A DNA stretch of 64,000 nt. Source: QHXW01 sp035297145 (GTDB lineage: Bacteria > Acidobacteriota > Terriglobia > Bryobacterales > Bryobacteraceae). The stretch's first letter is position 1. Every line of letters starts with the position of its first letter. Shown in pieces: positions 23,644 to 32,875 of the stretch. The DNA is taken from positions 62,001-126,000 of the forward strand of contig DATGZN010000113.1 in NCBI GenBank assembly GCA_035297145.1, written 5' to 3'. Made by a program: the position numbers and the translations under genes. The notes beneath the pieces are model-generated. The model saw only the letters and a list, made by a program, of their open reading frames with translations, did no database searches and was not told the DNA's origin.

Positions 23644-24612
23644 ATGACCTCAGTCGGCCTGCGCAACCACTTTCGCGGCGTCTTGGGATTTCCTGTGACT
23701 CCGCTCCACCCCGATCTCTCCCTGGACCTTGATGGACTCGCGTGCAACGTGGCCGCGATGTCGCGCCACCCATTCTGCGGGCTGGTGGCGGCTGGCGGTA
23801 CCGGCGAATTGTACTCGCTCACCGTAGCCGAGATCATCAACGTGGTGCGGGTTACGGTCGAAGCCGCCGCGGCACGCATGCCCGTGGTCGCCGGCGTGGG
23901 CTTCAATGCGGCGATAGGCGTTGAAATCGCTCGCGGAGCCGAGAAAGCCGGCGCCGGCTGCCTGCTGGTGCTGCCGCCCTACTACTCCAACCCTCCCGAA
24001 GATGGTCTGTTCAGCTACTACGAAGCCATCGGTCGTGCCACCGGCCTGCCGCTTATGATCTATAGCCGCGATTGGGCCGTGTTCTCTCCGCGACAGGTCG
24101 CGCGCCTTGCGGAGCGTGTCCCTTCGCTCGCCGCGTGGAAAGACGGCCAGGGCGATGTCCGCAAGTACCAGCGCATCATGAACTATGTGGGGGATCGCCT
24201 GGCGTGGCTGGGTGGCGTTGGCGACGATTGCGTGCCGGCGTATTTCGCCATCGGCGTGCAAGCCTACACGTCGAGCATCTCGAACATTGCTCCCAGGCTC
24301 TCCTTGCAGTTGGCGGAAGCAGGTTTGGCCAAGGATTTCGTGCGTCTGGATGAATTAATGCGCCGCTACGTGCATCCGCTCTATGCGATTCGCGATCGCA
24401 TGCGCGGTTACGAAGTGGCGGTCATGAAGCAGGCGATGGAGATTCTCGGGATGCCTGCAGGCCCCGTTCGTCCGCCTCTCGCAAACTGCCGTCCGCAGGA
24501 TGTCGATGACATTCGAAAGTTGCTGGAAGTGTACCGGGAAGTATTACAAGAGAGGGAGTCCGGCGAATCGGCGGAACGCTCCCCGGCGGGAGCGGGTAGG
24601 AGTTTTCGGTAG
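23644..24612 (+). CDS. kdgD: 5-dehydro-4-deoxyglucarate dehydratase
   Basis: 322 residues of the DHDPS/NAL class I aldolase family. Subfamily features of KDGDH are visible: FPVTPLHPDLSLDLDGL at the start, GGTGELYSLT, PPYYSNPPEDGLF, the Schiff-base lysine in LAAWKDGQGD, and the Tyr in LMIYSRD. The enzyme dehydrates and decarboxylates 5-dehydro-4-deoxy-D-glucarate to 2-oxoglutarate semialdehyde. Together with the glucarate dehydratase at 14277 it would complete the first two steps of D-glucarate use; the semialdehyde dehydrogenase is not in the window. The final 25 or so residues (ERESGESAERSPAGAGRSFR) are a non-conserved tail. Confidence 0.92.
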   Translation: MTSVGLRNHFRGVLGFPVTPLHPDLSLDLDGLACNVAAMSRHPFCGLVAAGGTGELYSLTVAEIINVVRVTVEAAAARMPVVAGVGFNAAIGVEIARGAEKAGAGCLLVLPPYYSNPPEDGLFSYYEAIGRATGLPLMIYSRDWAVFSPRQVARLAERVPSLAAWKDGQGDVRKYQRIMNYVGDRLAWLGGVGDDCVPAYFAIGVQAYTSSISNIAPRLSLQLAEAGLAKDFVRLDELMRRYVHPLYAIRDRMRGYEVAVMKQAMEILGMPAGPVRPPLANCRPQDVDDIRKLLEVYREVLQERESGESAERSPAGAGRSFR

Positions 24613-24751
24613 GGTGTCGGAGGCACAAAGTGAAGAAGTTGAGGAGGACCGAAATCCCTCTTTGGCCTACGATACGCCTGGCTCCTTCGCTTTTCTCCAC
24701 GCAGGAAGGCGCCGCACTGAAAACAACCCAAATATTTCTTCTCGACCCGCG

Positions 24752-25528
24752 TCACTTCAAAAAGCCGCTAGCGCCGCTCAGGCGGGAGCTTAGCTCATCG
24801 TTCAGCGGATCATCAAGCGCCAACAGCTTGCACAGGCCCTGGCTGAGGTGGGCTTGCACGCCAGCGGAGAGCAGCTTCTTCTGATACTGCTGCTGCGGTT
24901 TGTCGCGGCGCGTATAGAAGGCGTGCATGGCGCGGCGCTGGCCCGCCGTGCGGTTGGCTGTGGCTCCATGCCACATGTGTGCATTCATGACCACTACCGT
25001 GCCGGCCCGGCCCATAAGCAGCACTTCGCCGGGGTGCGGTGCGGTAGGGTCTGCCAGCGCGTCCTGGGGTAATCGCCGCCATCTATGGGATCCCGGCAGC
25101 AGGCGGATCGCGCCATTCTCAGTGGTGAAATCGTCCAGCATCCAGACCGAATTCGCGACCCAGTATCCGCGTTCATCTGCCACCGCGCCGCTATCGGCGT
25201 GCAGCGGTTGGGAACAGTTGCTGTTGGGGCCGGCCACGCGAACGTTCAGGCTGCTGAGCTTGAATTCCGGGCCGAGCACGTGCGCCATGCACTCGAGCAC
25301 CCGCGGAGTCACGATTGCACACTCGAAAATTTCACCTTTGTTGACTAAGTTCGCAAGGCGCCGCGCGTGGGGTTCTTGTTTGAACTCGCAGCCGGCCTGG
25401 TCCCCTTCTTCGGCGAATAACTGATCGATACGCTCGCGCAGCGCTCGGAGCATCCCGAGACCCATCAGGTCTTCGATTATGAGGTAACCCTCTTGGTCAA
25501 GCTGTCGCTTCTCTGGCGCACACAGCAT
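24752..25528 (-). CDS. Phytanoyl-CoA dioxygenase (PhyH) family protein
   Basis: 258 residues of the Fe(II)/2-oxoglutarate oxygenase superfamily. The facial triad is visible as PLHADSG (His and Asp) and the C-terminal [10 protein letters not shown] (His), with an Arg (GQRRAM) for 2-oxoglutarate. Family members hydroxylate CoA esters, natural products or small acids; the substrate is unknown. The start overlaps the end of the ogt gene by 32 bases in the same direction, so the two are co-transcribed. As some oxygenases of this superfamily repair alkylated bases the pairing is suggestive, but PhyH sequence is not AlkB. Confidence 0.85.
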   Translation of the reverse strand: MLCAPEKRQLDQEGYLIIEDLMGLGMLRALRERIDQLFAEEGDQAGCEFKQEPHARRLANLVNKGEIFECAIVTPRVLECMAHVLGPEFKLSSLNVRVAGPNSNCSQPLHADSGAVADERGYWVANSVWMLDDFTTENGAIRLLPGSHRWRRLPQDALADPTAPHPGEVLLMGRAGTVVVMNAHMWHGATANRTAGQRRAMHAFYTRRDKPQQQYQKKLLSAGVQAHLSQGLCKLLALDDPLNDELSSRLSGASGFLK

Positions 25529-25979
25529 GGGTTGCTTCCAGGTCGAGCAGGAAGCGTTTCCAATCGAGGCCTCCGCCGAACCCGACCAGTTTACCCGAGG
25601 CGCCGATCACGCGGTGGCATGGCACAATGATCGGTATCGGGTTGCGACCGTTGGCAGCTCCTACTGCCCGAACGGCACGCGGGGCGCCGATTTCGCCCGC
25701 GATCTGGCTGTAACTCCGGGTCTCGCCGTAGGGGATGTTACGCAACGCCCCCCAGACCCGTTTTTGAAAGGAAGTGCCAATCATTTCGAGCGGCAAATCG
25801 AATGCGCGTAGTTCCCCGGCGAAATAAAGACGAAACTGCTCGAGTGCCTCACGCATCAGAGCAGGTGAATGATTTTCCACGCCGCGCCTGCCGAACTCGA
25901 CATGCCGGATGCCCAGCGGGCCGGTTTCGATGGAAATCGAGAAGCCGTCGCGAACGTGCCAGTCACACCAGTCGTACAT
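25497..25979 (-). CDS. ogt: Methylated-DNA--protein-cysteine S-methyltransferase
   Basis: 160 residues. The C-terminal domain has the winged-helix and acceptor-cysteine motif [11 protein letters not shown] (Cys121), the arginine finger region ([15 protein letters not shown]) and [17 protein letters not shown], all hallmarks of O6-alkylguanine-DNA alkyltransferase. The N-terminal part is short, as in Ogt rather than Ada. It removes alkyl groups from O6-guanine by an irreversible transfer to its cysteine. It is the first gene of a two-gene unit with the PhyH-type oxygenase. Confidence 0.93.
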   Translation of the reverse strand: MYDWCDWHVRDGFSISIETGPLGIRHVEFGRRGVENHSPALMREALEQFRLYFAGELRAFDLPLEMIGTSFQKRVWGALRNIPYGETRSYSQIAGEIGAPRAVRAVGAANGRNPIPIIVPCHRVIGASGKLVGFGGGLDWKRFLLDLEATHAVCAREATA

Positions 25980-26055
25980 GTAAGTAAAGTGTGGCAGATT
26001 GTGGTTTTTTAATCCAGTATTGTACCTGGCCAGGCTACGAGGATTGGCCCAAGCT

Positions 26056-26064
26056 GTTATAATT
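26056..26064 (+). promoter_or_regulatory. Extended -10 promoter of the hopanoid operon
   Basis: TGTTATAAT (26056-26064) is an extended -10 element with a perfect TATAAT, 23 bases before the ispH ATG. No -35 is evident, as is normal for extended -10 promoters. The predicted leader is about 17 bases. Confidence 0.55.
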
Positions 26065-26087
26065 TAGTGTTTTAGCCAACATCTGAT

Positions 26088-27083
26088 ATGCCGTTGAAGC
26101 CTATCGCTGCCAACTACAGCGCGGAGAAAAAGATATACTTGCTCCGGCCCCGCGGGTTCTGCGCAGGGGTTGTGCGCGCCATCGATGTCGTCAAAATTGC
26201 CCTCGATCTGTACGGTCCTCCAGTCTACGTGCGCAAGGAAATCGTGCATAACAAGCACGTGGTGGACGAGTTACGGGAGGCGGGGGCGATTTTCGTTGAG
26301 GAGTTGGCCGAGGTGCCAATTGGCGCGCGGGCCATTTTCAGCGCGCATGGTGTTTCTCCGGAAGTGCGGCGCGAAGCCAAGGTCCGGAAGTTGCAAGTAA
26401 TTGATGCAACTTGTCCTTTGGTCACGAAAGTGCACCTGGAAGCAGTGAAATTTGCCAAGGACGGCCACACCATCGTGCTGATTGGACACAAGGATCATGA
26501 TGAAGTGATTGGTACGCTGGGAGAGGCGCCAGGCCAAACATTCCTGGTTTCGACGGTAAAAGATGTGGATGCCTTGCAGGTTCAGGATCCGGCGCGCGTT
26601 TGCTATTTGACCCAGACCACGCTGAGCCTGGATGAAACGCGGGACATCGTGATCCGGCTGAGGGAACGATTTCCGCAGATTCAGGGTCCGCCGGCCCAGG
26701 ACATTTGCTATGCGACGGAGAACCGGCAGATGGCGGTGAAGGCAGTCGCGACGTTTTGTGACCTGCTGCTGGTAGTGGGATCGCAAAACAGCTCCAATTC
26801 GAAGCGGCTGGTTGAGGTGGGCGAGAATTCCGGAGTCCGCTCATACCTGGTGAACGATTGGGGCGACGTGGATCAGCAGTGGCTCGCGGGCGTCAGAAAC
26901 ATAGCGGTGACGGCGGGAGCATCGGCGCCCGAACATCTGGTGGATCAGTTGATTGGTTCCCTAAGAGAACACGGCTTTCACCAGTTGGAAGAAGTGGAGT
27001 TAGTGGAGGAAGACGTGCGGTTTTCGCTGCCCGGTGAGCTGACGCATGCGAATTCCGCTTTGACGACAATTTCCGCGCGATGA
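26088..27083 (+). CDS. ispH: 4-hydroxy-3-methylbut-2-enyl diphosphate reductase
   Basis: 331 residues. The last enzyme of the MEP pathway, making IPP and DMAPP from HMBPP with an iron-sulfur cluster. The three cluster cysteines lie in LRPRGFCAGVVRA, IDATCPLVTKVH and QDICYATENRQ; EHLVDQLIG and SSNSKRL complete the signature. Placement as the first gene of the hopanoid operon links isoprenoid supply to triterpene synthesis. The stop overlaps the shc start by 4 bases (ATGA), so translation is coupled. Confidence 0.97.
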   Translation: MPLKPIAANYSAEKKIYLLRPRGFCAGVVRAIDVVKIALDLYGPPVYVRKEIVHNKHVVDELREAGAIFVEELAEVPIGARAIFSAHGVSPEVRREAKVRKLQVIDATCPLVTKVHLEAVKFAKDGHTIVLIGHKDHDEVIGTLGEAPGQTFLVSTVKDVDALQVQDPARVCYLTQTTLSLDETRDIVIRLRERFPQIQGPPAQDICYATENRQMAVKAVATFCDLLLVVGSQNSSNSKRLVEVGENSGVRSYLVNDWGDVDQQWLAGVRNIAVTAGASAPEHLVDQLIGSLREHGFHQLEEVELVEEDVRFSLPGELTHANSALTTISAR

Positions 27084-29011
27084 GTCCTACGGTCGAACTG
27101 AAACGCAGCCTGATTCAGGCGATTCCGGCGGCTGTTGAGCGCGCCGCGGCGGCACTGGTGGAGCAGCAGGATGCAGCCGGCTATTGGTGCGCGGAGCTGA
27201 CTGCCGATACCACGCTCGAATCGGATTACATTCTTCTCCAGCTGTGGATGCATCCGCCAGTGAATGGCGTATGGAATCCGCCCACCATGCCGCTGGTACA
27301 GAAGGCGGCGCAATCCATCCTGGCGCGGCAGCTTCCCGATGGCGGTTTCAATATCTATCAACAAGGGCCGACCGAAATCAGCGCCACCGTGAAAGCGTAC
27401 TGCGCGCTGAAACTGGCGGGCCTCAGCCCGAATGATCCACGCCTCTCGCGGGCGCGTGAATGCATTCTGGCGCGCGGCGGAATCCAGGCTGCCAACAGCT
27501 ACGTCAAGATCAATCTCAGCCTGTTCGATCTTTACCCGCGCGAGCATGTCCCGACGATTCCGCCCGAGCTGATGCTGCTCGGCAAAATCATCTACCAGAT
27601 GTCGTCGTGGACGCGGGCGATCGCGGTTTCGCTCTCCATCGTGCATTCGCATAATCCACGGCGTCCCGTTCCGGCTGGATTCTCACTCGAGGAATTGTTC
27701 GCGCCCGGTGTGAGTGCGGCGTTCCGCATCGATAACGAGTGGTTCACGTGGCGCAACGTATTTTTGCGTATCGACCGGATTCTGAAATTCTGGGATCGGC
27801 ACGCGTTGCGCGCGATCCGGCGGCGGGCCCTGCGCAAGGCCGAGCGCTGGATGCTGGATCACTGCCAGGATGCCGACGGATTGGGGGCGATTTATCCACC
27901 CATGATGTACACCATCATGGCGCTCGACGTGTTGGGTTATGGCGAAGACCACCCGGCGCGCCAGGAAGCGGTGCGGCAATTCGATCGTCTGATGGTGGAT
28001 GATGGCCGGCGCCCAATTTTCTTCCAGCCCTGTTTTTCGCCGGTCTGGGACACGGGCATCGCGATGTTTGCGCTGGGCGACTCGGAAGCCGCCCCGGAAG
28101 CGGTTTCGCGCGCGGCCGATTGGCTTCTCGAAAACGAAATCCGGCAGAAGGGCGACTGGTCGCTCAAGCTTCCGAAAACCGAGCCTTCCGGTTGGGCCTT
28201 CGAGTTCACCAACGCGCACTATCCGGATATTGATGACACCGCTATGGTGCTGCTGGGCCTGAGCCGCGCGCGCGCGACCGATATCACGGCGCAGCGGTCG
28301 ACCGAGCGGCGTGCATTGCGCTGGATCCTCGATATGCAGTCGTCGGATGGTGGCTGGGCGGCGTTCGACAAAGACAATAACTGGGAGTTTCTGAGCAACG
28401 TTCCGTTTGCCGATCACAACGCCATGCTCGACCCCACCTGCGCGGACATCACCGGCCGGGTTTTGGAATCGCTGGGCGCTTTCGGGCTCACGCGGAGCCA
28501 CTCCGGAATTAAGCGCGCGGTGGATTATCTGGTGCGCACACAACAGGCGGATGGAAGCTGGTACGGGCGCTGGGGGGTGGCGTACATTTACGGCACATGT
28601 TTCGCGCTGCGCGGCCTGCGCGCGGTGGGAGAAGATGACCGGGAAGTGCACGTGCTGCGTGCGGGTGAATGGCTGCGCGCCATCCAGAATGCGGATGGCG
28701 GCTGGGGAGAAAGCTGTGCCAGTTACGACAACGCCGCTTTCACTCCGGCCAAGAGCACGCCTTCACAAACGGCGTGGGCCATCCTCGGGCTGATGGCGGG
28801 AGGCGACACCACCAGCCGCAGCCTGCATCAGGGAATCGAGTATTTGCTCGAAACGCAGCGGCCGGACGGCTCGTGGAACGAGTCGCTCTCCACCGGCACG
28901 GGCTTTCCGAAGGTTTTTTATCTGAACTATCACCTTTACAGGCTGTACTTCCCGTTACTCGCTCTAGCCGAATTTGGCAGGTTACAGAATTCACGCGCGA
29001 CGGAGCAATAA
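27080..29011 (+). CDS. shc: Squalene--hopene cyclase
   Basis: 643 residues. It cyclises squalene to hopene/hopanol in the membrane. The catalytic DxDDTA motif is at residues 383-387 (DIDDTAM), with Asp385 as the proton donor by family analogy; several QW repeats (for example DGSWYGRWGVAYIYGT, NADGGWGES, RPDGSWNES) mark the alpha/alpha double barrel. The start overlaps ispH by 4 bases and the stop shares a base with hpnH (TAATG). The order ispH-shc-hpnH is typical of hopanoid loci. Confidence 0.97.
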   Translation: MSPTVELKRSLIQAIPAAVERAAAALVEQQDAAGYWCAELTADTTLESDYILLQLWMHPPVNGVWNPPTMPLVQKAAQSILARQLPDGGFNIYQQGPTEISATVKAYCALKLAGLSPNDPRLSRARECILARGGIQAANSYVKINLSLFDLYPREHVPTIPPELMLLGKIIYQMSSWTRAIAVSLSIVHSHNPRRPVPAGFSLEELFAPGVSAAFRIDNEWFTWRNVFLRIDRILKFWDRHALRAIRRRALRKAERWMLDHCQDADGLGAIYPPMMYTIMALDVLGYGEDHPARQEAVRQFDRLMVDDGRRPIFFQPCFSPVWDTGIAMFALGDSEAAPEAVSRAADWLLENEIRQKGDWSLKLPKTEPSGWAFEFTNAHYPDIDDTAMVLLGLSRARATDITAQRSTERRALRWILDMQSSDGGWAAFDKDNNWEFLSNVPFADHNAMLDPTCADITGRVLESLGAFGLTRSHSGIKRAVDYLVRTQQADGSWYGRWGVAYIYGTCFALRGLRAVGEDDREVHVLRAGEWLRAIQNADGGWGESCASYDNAAFTPAKSTPSQTAWAILGLMAGGDTTSRSLHQGIEYLLETQRPDGSWNESLSTGTGFPKVFYLNYHLYRLYFPLLALAEFGRLQNSRATEQ

Positions 29012-30123
29012 TGCGATTTCCCCTTTCCATGACAGCCGGCATGGCCGGTTACATTTTCAAGAACAAGATGCGGCCGCGGCCGGAGTGGCAGAAAACCACC
29101 GTGGCTGCGCCGGACGCCTCCAATCCTTTTCGCATCCTGCCCGCAAAGGTGCTGGAGGGCGGAAGCCGGGAGCCGCATCCCATGATCAAGAAGCGGTTCC
29201 CGATTGTCCTGATGCTCGAGCCGCTGCACGCGTGCAATCTGACGTGCACGGGCTGCGGGCGCATCCGCGAATACGAATCCACCATCACGGAACGCATCCC
29301 GCTTGAGGAATGCCTGGCGGCGGTGGATGAGTGCGGCGCTCCCATGGTCTCCATTTGCGGTGGAGAGCCGATGATGTATCCGCAAATCGGGCAACTGGTG
29401 GCGGGCATTCTGGAGCGCGGCAAGCACATTTACTTGTGCACCAACGGCATGTTCATCGTGAAGCGCCTGCATGAATTCACACCCGACCGGCGCTTCTTCT
29501 TCAATGTGCATCTGGACGGCCTGGAAAAGACGCACGACATGTGCGTGGAGAAGGAAGGCGTCTTCCGTGAAGCCGTTGAAGCCATACAAGTGGCGAAAAA
29601 AGCCGGTTTCATGGTGTGCACCAACACCACGATTTACAAAGAAACCGACATGAAAGAGATCGAGGCGCTGTTCGAGTTCCTCGAGCAGTTTGATGTGGAT
29701 GGCCACCAGCTCTCGCCAGCCTACGGCTATTCAGCGGTGAACGACCGCGAGATTTTCATGACGCGCGACGACATTCACGAGAAGTTCAAGGATGTCGACC
29801 GGATGTTCAAGCGTTTCCGGCTGAATCAAACGCCCATGTTTCTGGAATTTCTGAAGGGCGACCGCGATCTGCCCTGCACCGCCTGGGGCAATCCGACTTA
29901 CAACATCAAGGGATGGAAGGGCCCCTGCTACCTCATCACCGACGCGCATTACAAGACGTTTGAAGCGTTGATGACGCAGACGCCCTGGGACAATTACGGA
30001 CACGGTAACGATCCCCGCTGCGAACACTGCATGGTGCACTGCGGCTACGAGCCATCGGCTGCGCTGGGGATCAACGCAAAGCTGGCAGACAGTTTCAAAA
30101 TGCTGAGCTGGGCGTTGCGGTAG
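29011..30123 (+). CDS. hpnH: Adenosyl-hopene transferase (radical SAM)
   Basis: 370 residues from the ATG at 29011 (TAATG with shc); longer in-frame starts would lie within shc. A radical SAM enzyme that adds the 5'-deoxyadenosyl group to diploptene to give adenosylhopane. The cluster cysteines are Cys75, Cys79 and Cys82 (HACNLTCTGCGR), followed by GGEPMMYP (SAM binding) and a C-terminal HpnH-type domain with CEHCMVHCGYEP, a possible extra metal site. Followed by hpnA after 19 bases. Confidence 0.97.
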   Translation: MRFPLSMTAGMAGYIFKNKMRPRPEWQKTTVAAPDASNPFRILPAKVLEGGSREPHPMIKKRFPIVLMLEPLHACNLTCTGCGRIREYESTITERIPLEECLAAVDECGAPMVSICGGEPMMYPQIGQLVAGILERGKHIYLCTNGMFIVKRLHEFTPDRRFFFNVHLDGLEKTHDMCVEKEGVFREAVEAIQVAKKAGFMVCTNTTIYKETDMKEIEALFEFLEQFDVDGHQLSPAYGYSAVNDREIFMTRDDIHEKFKDVDRMFKRFRLNQTPMFLEFLKGDRDLPCTAWGNPTYNIKGWKGPCYLITDAHYKTFEALMTQTPWDNYGHGNDPRCEHCMVHCGYEPSAALGINAKLADSFKMLSWALR

Positions 30124-30142
30124 GACGTTCCGGCGCTCCGCA

Positions 30143-31117
30143 GTGAAGCCCACGCTCGTCACCGGTGCATCAGGGTTTATCGGCTGGCACATCGCGCGGC
30201 TGCTCGGAGAACGGGGCCACAAGGTCCGGGCGCTGGTCCGGCCGGCCAGCAAACTGCGGGAACTGGACGCGGAGACGGTGACGGGGGATCTTCGCGAGGC
30301 GGTGTCGCTCGATCGCGCGGTTGTGGGATGCGGCCTGGTTTTTCACGTGGCCGCGGATTACCGGTTGTGGGCGCGCGACCAGCGCGAGTTGTACGAGTCG
30401 AATGTAGAAGGAACGCGCAACCTGCTGGAGGCGGCGCGCAGGGCCGGAGTGGAAAGGGTCGTTTATACGAGCACGGTGGGCTGCATCGGGGTTCCCAAGG
30501 ACGGCTTGGGAGACGAGACGCAGCCGGTGAGGCTCGAAGAAATGGCGGGAGCGTACAAGCGCTCGAAGTTTCTGGCGGAGCGAGTGGCGCTGGATTTTGC
30601 CGCCTCGGGTTTTCCGGTGGTGGTGGTGAATCCCACGGCACCAGTGGGAGACCACGACGTGAAGCCGACGCCGACGGGAAAGATTGTGCTGGATTTCCTG
30701 AAGGGCGCGCTGCCGGCGTTTATCGATACGGGCCTGAACCTGGTGGACGTGCGGGACACGGCAGAAGCGCATTTGCTGGCAGCGGAGCGGGGAAGGCCCG
30801 GAGAACGGTACATCGTGGGGTCGGAGAATCTCACGCTGGCTGAGATTTTGCAGAAGCTGGCGCGACTGACGGGAAGGGAAGCGCCGCGGGTGAAATTGCC
30901 CTACGCGGTAGCCTACGCGGCCGGGGTGATTACGACGGGCTGGGCCCGATTGACCGGACGGCCGCCGCTCGCGCCGCTCGATGCGGTGCGTATGGCGAAG
31001 AAGAAGATGTTCGTCTCGATCGAGAAGGCGCGGCGAGAGCTGGGCTTTTCTCCCGGGCCGGTGGATGTGGCGCTAGGGCGCGCAGTGGAATGGTTTCGGG
31101 CGAACGGCTATTGCTGA
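30143..31117 (+). CDS. hpnA: Hopanoid-associated sugar epimerase/dehydratase-like protein
   Basis: 324 residues from a GTG at 30143. An extended short-chain dehydrogenase with the NAD-binding TGASGFIGWHIARLL at the N-terminus, VYTSTVGCIG and the YKRSK active-site region (AGAYKRSKFLAE), and the typical HpnA end (GFSPGPVDVALGRAVEWF). HpnA genes lie in most hopanoid clusters; the biochemical role is not established. It overlaps hpnG by 28 bases. Confidence 0.92.
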   Translation: MKPTLVTGASGFIGWHIARLLGERGHKVRALVRPASKLRELDAETVTGDLREAVSLDRAVVGCGLVFHVAADYRLWARDQRELYESNVEGTRNLLEAARRAGVERVVYTSTVGCIGVPKDGLGDETQPVRLEEMAGAYKRSKFLAERVALDFAASGFPVVVVNPTAPVGDHDVKPTPTGKIVLDFLKGALPAFIDTGLNLVDVRDTAEAHLLAAERGRPGERYIVGSENLTLAEILQKLARLTGREAPRVKLPYAVAYAAGVITTGWARLTGRPPLAPLDAVRMAKKKMFVSIEKARRELGFSPGPVDVALGRAVEWFRANGYC

Positions 31118-31797
31118 TCGCCGCGGAGCCGCGCGAGTTCCAGGGCCTGATGAAGTTTTGCCGGAATGTAAGGCGGCTCGACTGGCCGGTACATTGGGCG
31201 CGGGTCGTCGAGCTGAACGGGCGCGAGGGGTTGCTGGTGGCGAACGGTGCGGGGCCCGGCCGGGCGGCTCAGGCGGTGGATGTAGCGCGATCGTTCGGGA
31301 AGCTGGGTTTGATTTGCAGCATGGGATATTGCGGTGCGTTAGTGGAAGAGATGACGGTTGGGGCGATCTTTGTGGCTGAGCGAGTGCAGACCTGTGACAA
31401 GGAATATGTCACGGTGCGGCCCGAGTGTGATCGGCCGCACCACGAAGGAGTGTTGGCTTCCATCGGCCACGTGGCACAGACAGCGGAGGAGAAAAGAGAG
31501 CTGCGCGGGCGAGGAGCGTCGGCAGTGGAAATGGAGGCTGCCGGCGTGGCGGCGAAGGCGGAAGAGCTGTGCGTCCCGCTTTGCTGTATAAAGTCAGTGA
31601 CGGATTTGGCCCATGAAAATTTCCATTTGGACTTCAATCGGGCGCTCCGTTCGGATGGAAGATTCGGTACAATGCGGCTAATTGCGGCTTCCTGCCGCCG
31701 GCCCCTAAGTCTGTTACCGGAGTTAATGCGTCTGGCGAAGCGCAGCCGCACTGCTTCCCGGGCGCTGGGAGAATTCGTTGGCGATTGCCGATTTTGA
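31090..31797 (+). CDS. hpnG: Adenosylhopane nucleosidase/phosphorylase
   Basis: 235 residues of the purine nucleoside phosphorylase/MTAN-like superfamily. HpnG removes adenine from adenosylhopane to give ribosylhopane or its phosphate. Visible landmarks: ANGAGPGRAAQAVDV, LICSMGYCGAL (phosphate and nucleoside loops), AVEMEAAGVA (the catalytic Met-Glu region) and IKSVTDLAHE (the conserved Asp). It overlaps hpnA by 28 bases and the following alcohol dehydrogenase by 20. The last 60 or so residues (SLLPELMRLAKRSRTASRAL) form a helical tail usual in HpnG. Confidence 0.9.
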   Translation: MVSGERLLLIAAEPREFQGLMKFCRNVRRLDWPVHWARVVELNGREGLLVANGAGPGRAAQAVDVARSFGKLGLICSMGYCGALVEEMTVGAIFVAERVQTCDKEYVTVRPECDRPHHEGVLASIGHVAQTAEEKRELRGRGASAVEMEAAGVAAKAEELCVPLCCIKSVTDLAHENFHLDFNRALRSDGRFGTMRLIAASCRRPLSLLPELMRLAKRSRTASRALGEFVGDCRF

Positions 31798-32875
31798 AAT
31801 TGGTGTGCCCCCGACCATGCGGGCGGCCGTGTACAAGGGCGACAGCGTGGTCGCCGTCGAACACGTGCCTACGCCCGAGATCGGAGCCGGGGAACTGCTG
31901 GTGCGTGTGGAGGCGTGCGGCGTCTGTCACACGGACCTGAAAAAAATCGAATACAACCTGCTGGCACCGCCGAGGATCTATGGGCATGAGACCGCAGGGG
32001 TTGTGGCGCGCGTGGGACGTGGCGTGCGCAATTTCGCGCCCGGCGACCGCGTGGTGGTGTTTCACCATATTCCTTGTTCCAACTGTTTTTACTGTCGCAG
32101 GAAACTATACGCACAGTGCCCGGTATACAAGAAGGTCGGCGTGACCGCGGGCTTTGAGCCGGCGGGCGGTGGCTTTTCGCAGTTCGTGCGCGTGATGGAT
32201 TGGATCGTTGAACGCGGCGTGGAGAAGATTCCCGATGGTGTTTCATTCGAGCGCGCCTCTTTCGTGGAGCCCGTGAACACCTGCCTGAAAGCCGTCGTGC
32301 AGTGTGCTCCAGAGCCCGGTGAGGTGGCGCTGATCCTGGGACAGGGGCCTATCGGATTGCTGTTCACGATGCTGGTGCGCCGCACCGGCGCTCACGTTAT
32401 TGCCACGGAGACCATTGCCAGCCGCCGCGCCTTGTCGTTGCGTTGCGGCGCCGGGCACGTACTCGATCCGCGGGCCGAGGATGTCGCCGCGTGCGTTTCT
32501 TCGCTGACCGAAGGCCGCGGCGCCGATCTGGTCATTCTGGCGGCCGCGGTTCCAGGACTGGTCGAACAGGCGGTGCGGCTTTCGCGTCCCGGCGCGCGGA
32601 TTCTGCTGTTTGCGCAGACTTCAGACAAGGAGAAAATCGAACTGTCCGGCGCATCCATTTGCGTGGGCGAGCGCACTATTTTCGGTTGTTACAGCGCTTC
32701 GGTGGACCTGCAAAAAGAATCCGCGGCGCTGGTTTTTTCCGGTGAGTTACCGGTCGATCTGCTGGTTTCGCACCGGCTTCCGCTGGCTAAGGTACGTTCG
32801 GCCTTTGATTTAGCGTTGCATCCCGACTCCGAATCGTTAAAAATAATCTTAGAGCCTCAGAGGTGGACCGAGTGA
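31778..32875 (+). CDS. Zinc-dependent alcohol dehydrogenase (MDR), hopanoid operon member 1
   Basis: 365 residues from a TTG at 31778, chosen for the GGGAG about 6 bases upstream; GTG 31805 and ATG 31817 (MRAAVYKGD) are alternatives. A medium-chain dehydrogenase with catalytic zinc ligands in ACGVCHTDLKK and GHETAGVV, a structural-zinc loop PCSNCFYCRRKLYAQC and a Rossmann motif (LILGQGPIGLLFTML). It overlaps hpnG by 20 bases, so its synthesis is tied to the production of ribosylhopane. A reductase for the ribose aldehyde of ribosylhopane is the obvious guess; the assignment is inference. Confidence 0.85.
   Translation: MAIADFEIGVPPTMRAAVYKGDSVVAVEHVPTPEIGAGELLVRVEACGVCHTDLKKIEYNLLAPPRIYGHETAGVVARVGRGVRNFAPGDRVVVFHHIPCSNCFYCRRKLYAQCPVYKKVGVTAGFEPAGGGFSQFVRVMDWIVERGVEKIPDGVSFERASFVEPVNTCLKAVVQCAPEPGEVALILGQGPIGLLFTMLVRRTGAHVIATETIASRRALSLRCGAGHVLDPRAEDVAACVSSLTEGRGADLVILAAAVPGLVEQAVRLSRPGARILLFAQTSDKEKIELSGASICVGERTIFGCYSASVDLQKESAALVFSGELPVDLLVSHRLPLAKVRSAFDLALHPDSESLKIILEPQRWTE

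Noticed and set aside
27683..28651. 322-codon open frame antisense to shc
   Set aside because: Complement of conserved shc codons; no plausible start, composition not protein-like.
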